Shown here in pieces: positions 22,114 through 34,167 of a DNA stretch of 64,000 nt (position 1 is its first letter; the number at the start of each line of letters is the position of its first letter). Below the pieces are notes generated by a model, which searched no databases, was not told the origin of the DNA, and saw only the letters and a program-made list of their open reading frames with translations. Source of the DNA: Astropecten irregularis (Eukaryota > Echinodermata > Asteroidea > Paxillosida > Astropectinidae); NCBI GenBank assembly GCA_963971285.1, contig OZ020248.1:25223764-25287763 (forward strand), in the 5' to 3' direction. The position numbers and the translations under genes were made by a program.

Positions 22114-24858
22114 ATGGCGAGGAACAAACCGCCACGACTGATGGTGTTGGTGATAATGATGATGGTGATGAACTGGCTCATCGAAGAGAGTAAAGGTACA
22201 TAGTCATTTCTCAATTTTAACTTCATTTATATTCTTTTGTTTTTATCATTTACTGATAAATGCGTGTTGTCAAAGCAAAATTCCCATAATGGCGGTGAAA
22301 TGTTTTTTTTTTTAAGTCACTATCATTCTCTGCAGTGTTCATGTAGTTATAGTTAAAGGTAATATCATACTTTGGTAAGAAACCAAAACAGAAATGTTCA
22401 CAGATTTACGTATAACTTTCAGGGTATGAAGATGGTGCTAGTAGAAACCTACCATTAAAATTTGTCCGCCTGAAATGGTGTTTTTAACCAGAAATTAGTA
22501 AAACAACGACCGAAAAATCTTTTTGATCTTTTAAAAGACCAAAAATAAAAGAGAAAAGACTTAAGAAATTCTGTGGCCGTTTTTCACGATTTTCTCAAAA
22601 AGTGGGCACCGTATGGGACTGAAATTTTCAAAGATGACTGTGACTGTATCTTCCTTGATATTTTGCTCATAAATCTGCATTCCTTTGACAAAAAAAAAAC
22701 ACAAAAAAGTATGATATTGCCTTTAACGCCGTTTTTTTCCAAATTTGAACCCCTAAAGGACCACAACAAACCAAACACAGGGTGAGGTTTTGCTTTAAAA
22801 TAGGCATTAATTTTGACCTATCTTGTATTAAACAGGGATGAAGTGCTACATTATTCAGGAGCCTGACCCAAACTCCAACTACGACTATCGCTGGGTGATT
22901 CCAGTCCAGGAGCCCTGCCTGTGCACTAAGGTTATGGTCGGGGGCATGTCCACCCTTCAGCCATTCAGGCCTTACGAAGTCACGTACTACGACAGCTTTC
23001 TGCACAGTGACGATCTGCTTGAAATACAGACATGGTTAGGATGCAGGTCATCCCCTCGTAAGTATCTCCTTGAGTTCTTGGCGAGATTAGAGAAACCATT
23101 AACCAAACCGAAATCAGTCTTCCCACTCTAGATTCTGGGGCCAATTTCATGACATTTCTGTCTTAAAGGAAGTATCATACTTTGGTTTTTGTCAAAGAAG
23201 TGCAGATTCATGGGCAAAAGTATCAAGGAAGATACAGTCACAGCCATCTGTGAAAATTTTAGTCCCATACGTTGCCCACTTTTTGAGAAAATCGTGAAAA
23301 ACGGCCAGAGTATTTCTTAAGTCTTTTCTCTTTTATTTTTGATCTTTTAAAAGATCAAAAAGATTTCCGGTCGTTGTTTGACTAAATTCTGGATAAATAC
23401 ACCATTTCAGGCGGACATTTTTAACGGTAGGTTTCTACCAGCACCATCTTCAGACCCTGAAAGGTATACGTAAATCTGTGAACATGTCTGTTTTGGTTTC
23501 TTACCAAAGTATGATACTACCTTTAATAAAAACAAGGTTAACAACCAAATTTCCATGTGATGTGTATCGCTTGTGATTGTTCTTTGGCTGTTGTTCGCTG
23601 ACCATGAATATCAAATGAATTTATTAACGGTGGTTTGTTTAATTTGGCAAGACTTTTTTGTGCTAAGCAAATTTTTGTGCTAAGCAGCTCCATGATATTG
23701 ACGCCTGAACTGTTTGAATTCTTTACCGAAATGCAAAATCGATTGAAATACATTTAACATGTCAAATATTAATTCTTCTTCTCGTTACAGTGATATAGAA
23801 CGTTTCAAAATATGTTTACACAGAATGTAAACAAAAGAATTTTAAATCATGAGGTATTTTAATTATCATACTGAAAAGAAGACAAGGGAACAAAAACCTC
23901 AATACCAAATGCATATTTACGAACTACCAAATATGGTGTGATTTTACCACATGCCACTTAAAAACGTACAACCTTCATTATAATATGGAGGGGCAATTAA
24001 ACCTACATATACGTCTATAAACTGATCGGAGTTTCCTTAATTCACATTCGATTTGAGTGTATATTATGTACCTTTAAGTGTTGAACACGGGCGAATCAAA
24101 ATATTGCGCCATTAAGAGTTTGGGATACGTTGACCAATCACAATTTGACCCAATGCACGTTTGGAATGCGTCGACAGATACCGCGCATTCTGATTGGCCA
24201 ACTCGTTGTAAACTCTTGGTGGCGCACTATTTGGAGGCTCCAGTATTAATCAGGTATATTTATCTCTATTCCTTTTGATATCAAGCTTGCTCATTCGGGA
24301 CGGAGCCCAAGAACCCGCACACATTCAGTTTCATCCTGAAGCCCCTGACCATGCCGTTCCGTTTGGACTTCACCCTGAAGTCTCAACGTGAGCCGTTAGT
24401 CGCTCTGGCACGAAGCCAGTCACAAGATGACATCTTCGCCGAGATCAGTAAGTATTGGTCCCCGCTGTCTAAGTTGTGGTGTTTCTGTACTTGACCACAC
24501 CAAAAGATTCCTCTCAGCTTATTCATTTCTGTTTCTTCTATTTTGACGAACAGACATTGGCGGATGGGGAAATACGAAGTCGGTCATCAGGCCCTGTCGT
24601 TCCATCACGTCCGTGTGCAACACCTTGCTTGCCGTACACGACGAGGCAGACATCGTCAGTGCTCACGAGAGCCGCCCCTTCTGGATCGAGTACAAGGATG
24701 GCGTGGTGAGGGTTGGTAAGGGAGGACAGCTATCCGCCTTCTTGGAGTGGGACGCCAACTCTGGAAGCTATCAGCCTGCCCCAACTCGTGTCTACATCGG
24801 CATAGCCTCTTGGCAAGTGGCGTCTGCACAGTGGCTGTTTTACCAATATTGTGAGTGA
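22114..24858 (+). CDS. Secreted protein with farnesoic acid O-methyltransferase-like domain
   Basis: Exons 22114-22195, 22836-23057, 24286-24447 and 24554-24858. The total is 771 nt, 256 aa plus TGA, with consistent phases. The first exon encodes a basic start and a hydrophobic run (RLMVLVIMMMVMNWL), a likely signal peptide. An in-frame upstream ATG pair at 22087 and 22090 would add nine residues. The middle is Cys-containing (CLCTK, LGCRSS). The C-terminal half has GGWGNTKSVIR and FWIEYKDGVVRVGKGG, the hallmarks of the Methyltransf_FA/FAMeT domain found in many secreted invertebrate proteins. Despite the family name, enzymatic activity is not established for such domains. Exon 2 lies between two inverted copies of one MITE. 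Confidence 0.8.
22357..22722 (+). mobile_element. TTAA-flanked MITE, subfamily A (complete)
   Basis: AGGTAATATCATACTTTGG at the left and AGTATGATATTGCCT at the right, TTAA on both sides (22353-22356, 22723-22726), 366 bp. Inside is the palindromic GATCTTTTAAAAGACC. In intron 1 of the FAMeT-domain gene. Confidence 0.9.
23167..23522 (-). mobile_element. TTAA-flanked MITE, subfamily A (inverted copy)
   Basis: Complete element with TTAA at 23163-23166 and 23523-23526, reading in the opposite direction to 22357-22722 and highly similar along its whole length. In intron 2 of the FAMeT-domain gene. Confidence 0.9.
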
Positions 24859-27325
24859 ATACTGCACCGCTGTATCAATATAAGCCTTTCGCGAAGTTAA
24901 AATTGAACAATACCTCGTACACTGAATTCTTTCATTGGACGTAAACATCAAAACCTGAATTCTCCAGACTTTGCTTAGTTTCATTACAGACGTCTTGCAC
25001 CATTGCACTGTTCATAATGGATAAGAATGGCACAAAGGCACAACAGCCAATTGAGAGAGATGGGTATTGCTATGCAAAAGTTAATTGCCCCGAATTATGT
25101 GATAATAATAGCAACAGTCTTTATTCAAATTGTGGTGTTAATGTAAAATGCAAGAAGTCTGTGTACCAGATACTATTCAGATTGAACTCGCATACTGGCT
25201 CAATAACCGTGAGTTTGGGCAACTGCTGTAAAATTGTACGAGACGATAAAATTATACAGACAGTTATTAAAGATGTAGTAGACATTTTACCGACTAATTT
25301 TGTTTAATTATTGGCTTAAAGTTGTATAATAATTATAGTAATTTTTGCTTGTGTCACAATTATTATTTTTGCAAAACTAAGATATTGCCATTCCTTTCTA
25401 TGAAAGAGGATTTCTCTTGATAACTATAGTAAACAAATCAAACACAACATTTTAATCAAATTCTTTTGGAAACACTGACCGGGATTTCAACACCGTTGTA
25501 TCACACCCTTTGACCTAAATTAGAATCAACAAGTGTAAATCAAAGTGATATTGTGGAGCCCTGATTTCCGTTAGCCATTCATCTCCATTACTTTATGATA
25601 TTATTGTCTTTGTATAAATTAAAAGAAAGAAAGAATGAATAAACGTGTACATAAGAATGATTTAACTGTATAAAGCCAGTGAAATTGAGCAACAACATTT
25701 TTGAATAATGTTTGTAGAAACCGAAAGTATGGCAGGGGCTCGTATAAAAACAGTGCCATTAACAACTTGAAACAAAACAAACAAGACATACTTAAAATAT
25801 ACAAAAGTTTACAATCTTGTCAAATTCTACGAGGAAAAATTAAATAGTTGGTTTAACTGCAGAGGACATTGAACTATGGTTTGCAAGGAAAACGCTTATA
25901 CTAGCACGTTTGTGCTGTACGCATTATAATCATTATACACTACCACACTTGTAGCTGCTAATAATCTTAGTTGTCCTCTATACGTTTGTGGTTCCACCTC
26001 CACGCACAGGCCTAGGCTATCCACCACGCTTGTAAACAACGCATACCGTTATTTAGCTGCGCCACCCTGATAGCGCCATGCATTTTTCACGCTTGCCTTA
26101 TTTTCATCAAATTCACTAATTAAATATAAATTGCGAATTATAATAATATTATGTAAGTGGTGGTCGACATTGTGTATAAGATAAATAAAAATACACTATC
26201 ATAATTATGAAAATGAAGTCAATTCGGTGCCGGAATCCATTCTGTTAGTTCATGGTTCGTTGGGTTGTTTGTTTGTTATTTGTTTGTTTGCAGGGCAGGA
26301 CACTTGGACAAGGTATGGCAGGGGAATCCATTGGCATAATTCGATCTATCTTGTATATACCTGCTTACGTCACCTAGATTGGCTCTAAGTCCTCAGACCT
26401 GGGGTATGATCCTGTAGCTGATGGGTCGTTATACTTCATACGTTTGTGCACAAATACATTATACAGGCCCACAAAACGAAATGAAGTTGGGCCACACGAC
26501 GAAGCCGAAGAAAGGCTCCAGCTTCGCCATGTATCTCAAGCCCTTCATTTCATTTAGGACACAAAATGGCAGTAGCAAAATAAATCCAAAGCCTAGCCTG
26601 TATGAAGCCTCATTTCGTAAAGGCCCCTAGAGTCCCTTTAATTATACCCTTCGTCGGAGCGCCACCATGCGTCAATGAGCAGCCATGTTCCCATGTCGCC
26701 GCTCTCACACGTGGACCGTAGAAGTTTGCACAATGATTATTATTAAATAAATACAATACAGCTAAAGTGCAGTTATCAGTGTGGAGTTGGGACTGTTGAT
26801 TTATGTGCACAGCGTCTGATTGTATAGCTTTATATCTCTATAATTCCAAACAACACAAGCTAGTCTGCTGGGGTTCGCATATTGGACAGTCGTTAGTCTG
26901 ATGAGTCTGGAACGCCATAAAAGGTATACACACTATTGCATGATCTGTGGTGCATGTACGGCAGTGAAACATGTGCCAATAAAAACCCATTAGGCCCAAT
27001 CTATCAACAGTTACGTGTACTTAGGGCTCACGGTGTGACAATGCTGAAAATTGTTGGTATTAAGTTGGTATACATGTATAGCTTGATTGTCTCAACACGC
27101 GCGTCATTTAGTTACAGTGACTTGCAGTTTTCACAGTGATTCGTCAATCGATCCTGTACGTTATCGCTGTATTAGTGTAAAACACACAGCAGAGTGTATT
27201 GCCGTAGGCCTATAAGTAACTGGCCTATTCTATTGAATTTGAACACCCGTCTATTGTTATCTATTCCATTTTTCATACAGAACAGCTACCAAGGTTAGAC
27301 ACTAATCCGACAACTTCCTGTTAAA
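24859..27325. other. Intergenic region without recognisable genes
   Basis: AT-rich, with the FAMeT gene 3' UTR at the left. The longest ORF (25017-25307, +) has no recognisable motif. A repeat at 26465-26640 and the promoter of the first sulfotransferase gene are at the right. Confidence 0.5.
26465..26640 (-). mobile_element. GGGCCTTTACG-end MITE fragment
   Basis: ACGAAGCCGAAGAAAGGCTCC to CGTAAAGGCCCCTAGAG matches the copy at 28430-28680 in inverted orientation. Confidence 0.6.
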
Positions 27326-30300
27326 ATGGCGTCTAATTACGAGCAGAAGAGTGAGTGTCATAAACTTGCAGTGTTACGTGTATTATAAAAATAATGATAG
27401 CTGCACAATACATGGTATAATGGTTACCCACATTGTATGCATGGTAAGCCTATTGGCCATTGCATTGTACATGTATGTGAACAAATTCTGGCTGAGGCGT
27501 TTATTATGGTCACAAAGAAGATGATAGTACGTATTATGTGCCTTATAACGTATTACGTTTGCTTGTACATCCCTGTAGGCCCGATATGGTATTATACGAA
27601 AGCTCAAAATCATTTTTGAAAAACTAAATGTGGCTGTTGAGATGTAGGCCTAGGTATAATGCTTTTCAGTCGCAGGTCCTTAGCCGTAATATTTAACTGT
27701 TGTGACTATCAAAGTTTGTAGCTTTATAATCTGTAACAACTAATAATGACGTCAACTATTTGAAATGCTTGGAGTTAGGAGGGCCTGATGCTTCGATCCT
27801 TGGAGGATCTTTCTCAAAGGCCAATCATATTTTTTTTGTTTATTTATTCATCAAAAACCACCAAGGAAACAATGGTGACTGAATTTATTCTAAGTCAATG
27901 AAAGAAGAACAAACTAGAAACATTGACTGGAGCGGGATTCGAACCTGCGAGCCCCGGAACGCCGTACCGGCGCTCTTACCAACTGAGCTATCCAGCCCTA
28001 TGTTGGCGGCGTCCCTTATAGTCAATTATCCTTGTTCGTTTGGCAGTCAGAAGCCATGAAACCACTCACGTATATAAAGGCTGTCTGCTATATCCAAAGG
28101 ATCATTTAAGATATACTGTACCCTTCTTTAGCAATGTTGCAACAGGTGAAGTTTGTTCACTTGTTTTTAATCAGGTATTGGATTTGTATGTGTTCGTGGG
28201 TTATCTCTAATTTTATGTGTTTTTCGAACAGTCATGGCAGTGCTTGCTAAAGTCAAGCCTCAGGACGTTCGCATAATGGAAACCTACGAGTATGAAGGAG
28301 TCATACTAAGTCTCGACAATCTGAAGAGCACCATGGATGACCTGAAGACATTCCATGTCAGGGATGATGATGTCTTCATTGTCACATTTCCCAAAGCAGG
28401 TATGAAGCCACAGACCGGCTTGATTCTCTTTCTCTCTGGGCCTTTACGAAATGAGGCTTGTGGCTAGGCTTGGGATTTATTTTACTACTGTCATTTTGTG
28501 TCCTAAATGAAATGAAGGGCTTGAGATACATGGCGACGCTGGAGCCTTTCTTCGGCTTCGTCGTGTGGCCAAATCCCTTCATTTAGTGTTGTGGGCCTCA
28601 AATGGCGGTTAGTGAAATAAGTACCAAGCCTAGCCTCAAGCCAGGTCCCGTAAAGGCCCTAAGATTAAGTAGAGCTTTTCTTAATCCTTATCCCCTATAT
28701 ACCTCCCTCTGCCTCACGGCATCAAAAAGAATAGTGGACCTCACATCCCTCATTTCAATCGTCCCCTGATGACGACTAGAGCAGGCTAGTCGAAACGTTT
28801 AGACCTATATATAACCAGAATTGCGACGAAATAAGAAGTGCGAAAGTACGAACGAATTTAGGCCTATATACATGGTGTTTCCGCAAACCGATCCACATTC
28901 CAATTGTCAGCATGCAAAGCCTCAAATCTTTCAAGAAGAGTCCACTTCTTCTGTTGAATTGAGTACGTTCACGTGTCCAAGGTTAATTTGCAGAGAAATT
29001 ACTTGCCCTGTATTCAGCGACTCTTGTAATCTTATTTTATGATTATTTTGATATATACACAGAAATTAAATTTAGGAGATGTAGCACACGACTACGATGA
29101 TTAAGTGTCTTGAATAAAGATGACTTGTGTTACTATGGAAACAGTTGGTGGCCAATAGGAGGCCATTGATCAGACTGGCGTATTATCCACTGCTTTGCAG
29201 ATTTGGGTATAGTTTTAGTCGCTGGTTCGAATCCCACCGAGAACCGAGTACTGGGTCTTTAATTGACACATTACTGAATTTCAATGTGAATTACAACATC
29301 TTTTATAGTTTCATAATGGTAATGACTTGGCTGAAATCATGAATTATTCATTAACCTCATGAATAAACCTCATGCATTATGCATAGGCACCACGTGGACG
29401 CAGGAGATCATGTCGGCCGTTCTGCACGATGGCGATCTGGTGAAACTGAACCAGATACACACGATGATGAGGGTGCCATTCTTAGAGATGACCGCTGGAG
29501 GCACTGTGCATGACGATGTGAGTATAATAATAATGGCCTTATGTGCCCTTCACGATACGTGCACCACCACTAGAGGGCGCCAGAGTGGTGCCAATCTATT
29601 AACAAGAACGAAAGAACGAAACCATTGATCTCATGCCCCATTTTTCTCCATTAATTAATGGCTCGATTTCACGAAGCCCTACGATCGATCGTTACTCGAG
29701 TTAAGAAAGATAACCCATCGTATCCTACGTAGGGCTGCACTATCTATCAATCGTAGGACTTATGATACAGTTCATCATAAGTCCTACGATTGTAAGTTAC
29801 GATGAGATTGGTGAAATCGACCCGATGATACTTCAATCGCACACGCTCGCGGCACTGCACTCAAAACGTTTTGGAGAAAATAATGATATTTTACTGATTG
29901 AAATTATTTCCACGATAGACCATAGGGTTTAGCAATCACTTGATAACTCGAAGAGTAAAGCTCAACATGTGTCTGTTGATTGCACAAATTAAAGACTCCC
30001 AATCATTCTTATTTACTGTCATTTCGATTCCTAAATCTTAAAATAAAAATGGAAAAAAAAATTAAATATTCTTGTATTTTCCCTTGCTTTTAGTTACCAC
30101 GAACCCATAAAATGCTGGCGAACTTTCCTCTCGACTTTCCCCGTCACATCAAGTCGCACCTCCCGGGCCAGCTCCTGCCTCCCCAGGTCTGGGAAAAGAA
30201 GGTCAAGATGGTCTACGTCGCCAGGAATCCCAAGGATGTTGTCATATCTATGTACCATCACCTTTCCATGATGCAGCCGCACAGAAAGATTCCATTTGAG

Positions 30301-32919
30301 GAAGTCTTTGACAGATTCCTTCACGGAACAAGTATACGAAATTCATTATTATACTTCGTTTGCCGATTCCTAAGTGATGTGTAGTCTATGTCATAGACGC
30401 ACTCGCCTTACAGCCGCGAGCAAGCGTCTATCACATGCGTGCATATTTCCTGATTAATTATGCAAGCCAACCTAGCACTGACCTCTTGGTTTTGACCAAT
30501 CAAGTTCAACATCCTCCGAAAAGTTCTCAAAACAGATCTGATTGGCTGATGTGCCGCGTTGCATAAAATGTGCATGAACGCATGTATCAGACGTTTGTAC
30601 GTAGTGTGTGGCGCGGAGTTACACGGTTGATAATATCATGTATTAATACTAATAATTAAAGGACTGGTTTAGTTGTGAAGTGTTCGTAAAATTGATGATT
30701 TCACAGCCAAATCGTTGATCGTTGACTTGAGTAGAATCGAGTTCCAAACAGGCTGTATCATGTTTGAGACAAATTTTCTCTTCGAAAGTGTCTTGAGCGG
30801 CCTTAAAGGGTCCGTAATATTATTATTTATCACAGAAATGCATATACATGTAATACAGAAACTTGTAATGTTTTGTAGTCTCATTGATTTTACCCTCTTA
30901 TACAGCTCTTTCTGGGGAGTTATTCCTAGTTTTTATAAATATTATGCACATTTGAAGTTTTATAAGCATTTAGCAAAACTGTGACGTCATCAAGGTAACC
31001 GACCATGGTAACCCAATTGATTGGCGAATAGAAGCTGACGTTACGTTTATGGTTTTCCTGCAAGCGAGGTCCCCGTGGTAAACGATTATTGTATAAAGGA
31101 ACTTAATTGGCATCTGTTGATTTTTTTTTTTTTTTAGATGGCATCGAATATGAATATTTATGAATTATCTTCAATAAGTTCATGTTCCGTCGTTCATTAT
31201 TGATTTTACATCCAGACTCGTACGGCAAGTGGTGGGAGCACTACCTGTACTTCTGGGAAAGGCGAAACGAGGACCACATCTTGTTCCTTCGCTTCGAAGA
31301 CAGCAAGAAGGTAATAACTTGCAGTGGCATTAATTTTCATTGAAGCCAAGTCGGCCGAAAGAATCAGTCAGTGCATTAATCTTGATATACAGAAATATGA
31401 TAGGTCTCTAACTGGATTTATAGCGCCAAATTGCCAAAGGATACATGGCGCTGAAGAAAGAAAGAAGAACAAAAAGAAACCATAGAAGACAACTAGGACG
31501 TACGACCAGCTACCGTGTGTGGAAAAAGATGAGTCTTAAGAGCCGTCTTGAAGGATGTCACACTGACGCAGTTTCTGATAGGGATAGGTAGACTGTTCCA
31601 CAATCGTGGAGCAGCAACAGAAAAGGCCCGATCACCTGCGATTTTATTTGTTTTGTTGACAAGAGATTTTCTATGAGAAGAGCGAAGGGAGTTACGCCGT
31701 GCTACTGCCGTGCCGAACTTAAATCAAATGAGTGCAGCAATAGCACGACAGTTGCGCTAAACGCCGAGCTCAACTGAAAGTGTCGTGCCACTGCCGTTCC
31801 GAATACCGATAGCTCGGCAGACCCTGTCGAGCCAAAGAGCTTGCCGTGCCGAACTCAATTTGCCGAGCCAAATTCACACTAAACGCCGTGCTACTGCCGT
31901 GCTAAACTTGGAAATGTAAAATTATTTGAGTTCGGCGCGGCAGTAGCACGGCGTATAGCCTAGGCCTAAGACCCGGTTCGGGCTGAGGGAAGAGAACAGA
32001 GGTAATCAGGTTCAGAAGAGTTGAGTGATTTGTAAGTGTGGACCATAGTACGGAACTGAATGCGTTGTGCAACTGGAAGCCAGTGTATAACTGGTGTAGA
32101 AGTGAAGATGTATGTGTGAACATGGGCACTCTACCCTCCGTAACATCGATGTTATTCTGTATTATAGGATCTGCGCGGGACGGTGAAGCGGATCGCAGAG
32201 TTTTTGGGCAAAGCCCTCGCGGATGACGTCATTGATCGCATCGTCGACCACTGCTCCTTTGAAAACATGAAGCAAAATCCCATGACGAATCCGGACTACA
32301 TTGTGAAGAAGAATCGCGGTGAACAATTGGAAGAGGGCGTGTCGTTCATGAGAAAAGGTGAGTCAAATTATGCTAAGCACAAGACACGTTAGTAAGCAGG
32401 GCCCACAAACGAAACAGCACTCTTAGTCCACTTTGAAATGCCCTAATTGCACCAACGCCTACCCTGGGGCCAATTTCATAGTGCTGCTTAAGCACAAAAT
32501 TGCTAAAGCGTGAATTAAAAGTCTTCCTTGATCAAACAGGATTGCCACCCAAATTTTCATGTGATGTTCACTGCTTTTGACTTGGACTCGGCCATTGTTT
32601 GATGAGCATAAAACTCACAAGGAGTTTTAGCTGGCATACTGATTTCATGTCCGAATTGACATGAATTTACCCCTGATGGATCTAGGCATATTGACCTAAA
32701 TGTGTGTTTCCTTTGACACCACTGAGATTTTCAACATGAATTCGAGTGATAACAAAAACATATAACAAAATATAGTCAGATGTTTTTTCTTTCTTTCAAA
32801 TTTGCGTTTCAGGAAAAGTTGGCGACTGGAAGGGGAGACTAACAGAATCCCAGATCGAGGCCCTGGACGCCTTGTGCAAAGAGAAACTGGCGGGAACCGG
32901 GTTGTCATTTGACTCCTAA
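27326..32919 (+). CDS. Cytosolic sulfotransferase, gene 1
   Basis: SULT-family enzyme moving sulfate from PAPS to hydroxyl or amine acceptors in the cytosol. Exons: 27326-27350, 28232-28399, 29387-29517, 30094-30331, 31216-31310, 32168-32357, 32813-32919. The total is 954 nt, 317 aa plus TAA. Visible are the 5'-phosphosulfate loop FPKAGTTW (split by intron 2), the catalytic His in RHIKSHLPGQLLP, the 3'-phosphate site YVARNPKDVVISMYHH, the YGKWWEHYLYFWE block and the C-terminal MRKGKVGDWK. No signal peptide. The 25-nt first exon (MASNYEQK) is short and unlike the first exon of genes 2 and 3, but gives a correct phase. The acceptor substrate cannot be read from sequence. Confidence 0.9.
27765..27830 (-). 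repeat. Penelope-like repeat end, fragment
   Basis: Inverted version of the 5015 repeat: GGCCTGATGCTTCGATCC with hairpin GATCC...GGATC. Decayed core. Confidence 0.35.
27915..28075 (-). mobile_element. tRNA-derived SINE
   Basis: Best-preserved copy. The minus strand reads GGCTGGATAGCTCAGTTGG through GGTTCGAATCCCGCTCCAG, with a 7-bp acceptor-like pairing. The flank TTGGCAGTCAGAAGCCATGA is shared with the 52330 copy. Lies in intron 1 of sulfotransferase gene 1. Confidence 0.8.
28430..28680. mobile_element. GGGCCTTTACG-end MITE
   Basis: Ends GGGCCTTTACGAAATGAGG and CCCGTAAAGGCCC are inverted. The copy at 26465 is related. In sulfotransferase gene 1 intron 2. Confidence 0.65.
28763..28810 (+). 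ncRNA. Hammerhead-like motif
   Basis: CTGATGA, then a perfect 6-bp hairpin GACTAG/CTAGTC with loop AGCAGG, then GAAAC. CTGANGA and GAAA are the two invariant hammerhead core strands. An extra C before the hairpin and an unclear cleavage side make activity doubtful. Possibly a relic of a retroelement-borne ribozyme. Confidence 0.3.
29655..29825. mobile_element. Palindromic MITE, CTACGATCG type
   Basis: GGCTCGATTTCACGAAG... and ...TTGGTGAAATCGACCC are inverted ends. The interior repeats CCTACGATTG in both orientations. A second copy lies at about 43290-43410. Between exons 3 and 4 of sulfotransferase gene 1. Confidence 0.7.
31450..32110 (+). mobile_element. LINE 3'-end-like fragment, interrupted
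   Basis: Text such as GATGAGTCTTAAGAGCC, GTTCCACAATCGTGGAGC and TGTGCAACTGGAAGCCAG resembles the end of a LINE. The CCGGTTCGGGCTGAG/AGAGAACAGAGGTAATCAG part recurs at 44050-44100. It is split by the element at 31694-31954. Sulfotransferase gene 1 intron 5. Confidence 0.5.
31694..31954. mobile_element. GC-rich TIR MITE nested in LINE-like repeat
   Basis: ACGCCGTGCTACTGCCGTGC at the left and GCGGCAGTAGCACGGCGT at the right form a TIR of about 30 bp. Several internal copies of GCCGTGC and GCCGAAC are also present. 261 bp, no ORF. Confidence 0.75.
32461..32655. mobile_element. CTTAAGCA-family MITE, copy 2
   Basis: GGGGCCAATTTCATAGTGCTG, then GTCTTCCTTGATCAAACAGG, as in copy 1. Truncated at the right. 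Sulfotransferase gene 1 intron 6. Confidence 0.6.
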
Positions 32920-34167
32920 ATCTTCCCATTTGGCGCGATTTGCCATAGTGACTGAGAAATCACTAACATATTGGAGAAAATGTCAAAGTTATATATAGCA
33001 GCTGTTATTATCGTTCGTATTAATCAGTAAACCGATGGTTCAATGGTCGTTGGTTTGAATCCCGCTAATGTCATATACTGTTCATTTATATTAAAACAAA
33101 CAAACACAATGTTAGATGATGTTATAATGTTGGTTTGGGGTTTACAAAAAACAAGATAGGAGAAATCTGTATAACAAGCTTATTGTAATGTTTTAAAGGA
33201 GACATTAGTGACACTATATTATAAGAGAGAATTCCTTTTCTGTATTTCAAACGAATATTTCGCCGTATTATTGCGAATTGTTCACTTTATACCTTAATCA
33301 AATTAAACGGTAAATGCAATTTGAATATTATTGGTATATTATGCACAACAACCTTTATAAATTTGTAAATATGTTTAACAAAAATAAACACGCAACTGTA
33401 ATAATGTTGTTACCAATAGGGGCCTACTATAGGCTTATTATGATCGGACCTATACTCATGTTTAAATTTAAGTTCTATAGCTGCCTGTTTCCATACACGA
33501 GTGAAGATGAAAAACGCTCACTTTTATTTTAGAATCAAAGAGTGCTATTAGTTGGTATGGGCGGAAAATACGGCACTGAAACAGCATCTTTGTGACAAAA
33601 TGTCTGACAAAACTGTTTGCAAAGTTCCGTACTTTCTAAAACCGCGCACCACATATTACTATCTTGTTTCTTTCCAAAGCACCAACACATTAATATAAAT
33701 TTTTGCTTTTTGCTCAGTACAAGGTTGGAACAATGAAAAATCGCTGGTGCATGCGCCACCAAGTCAAAGAGTTTTCCATCTCAAATTAAAAAAGGAAAGA
33801 AAAAAGTCTTAATTAATACTTGACCTACAATACAAGCCCATTCACAGCTGCATGTAGGCCCATGCACTTGCTTGGCTTGTACATGACTCTATATATTCCT
33901 TTATAGGCTACTGCACATTCATCGTTCTGGATTTTTTTTTTTTTTTTTACAACAATAGGCCTACACACAGAAGGTAAACTTTATGCACTGGCTCGGAAAT
34001 ACTATGGTTCAAAGTTCATTACCAAAACAAACTCCACTTGTACACGAAGCGCTGTTGAATATGAGTGTCACTTCCTAAGGTCGATCATATAGCTGTACAG
34101 TACACGTACTGTCAAAGTTACTCGCCATTCCACGGTGCTAGCTGTAGGTATAGGCCTGCTGAGCAAG
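32920..34167. other. Spacer between sulfotransferase genes 1 and 2
   Basis: 3' UTR and intergenic DNA. About 33180-34140 is clearly related to 40205-41160, the equivalent spacer before gene 3. No exon is supported. Confidence 0.6.

Noticed and set aside
25017..25307. 96-codon ORF with several cysteines
   Set aside because: No recognisable motif, no splice or start context, and it lies in the AT-rich 3' flank of the FAMeT gene.
27915..28000. Functional tRNA genes (also 21181, 52343, 54421)
   Set aside because: Box A/B and an acceptor-like stem exist, but anticodon arms are poor and conserved non-tRNA flanks are shared between copies, so they are SINEs.
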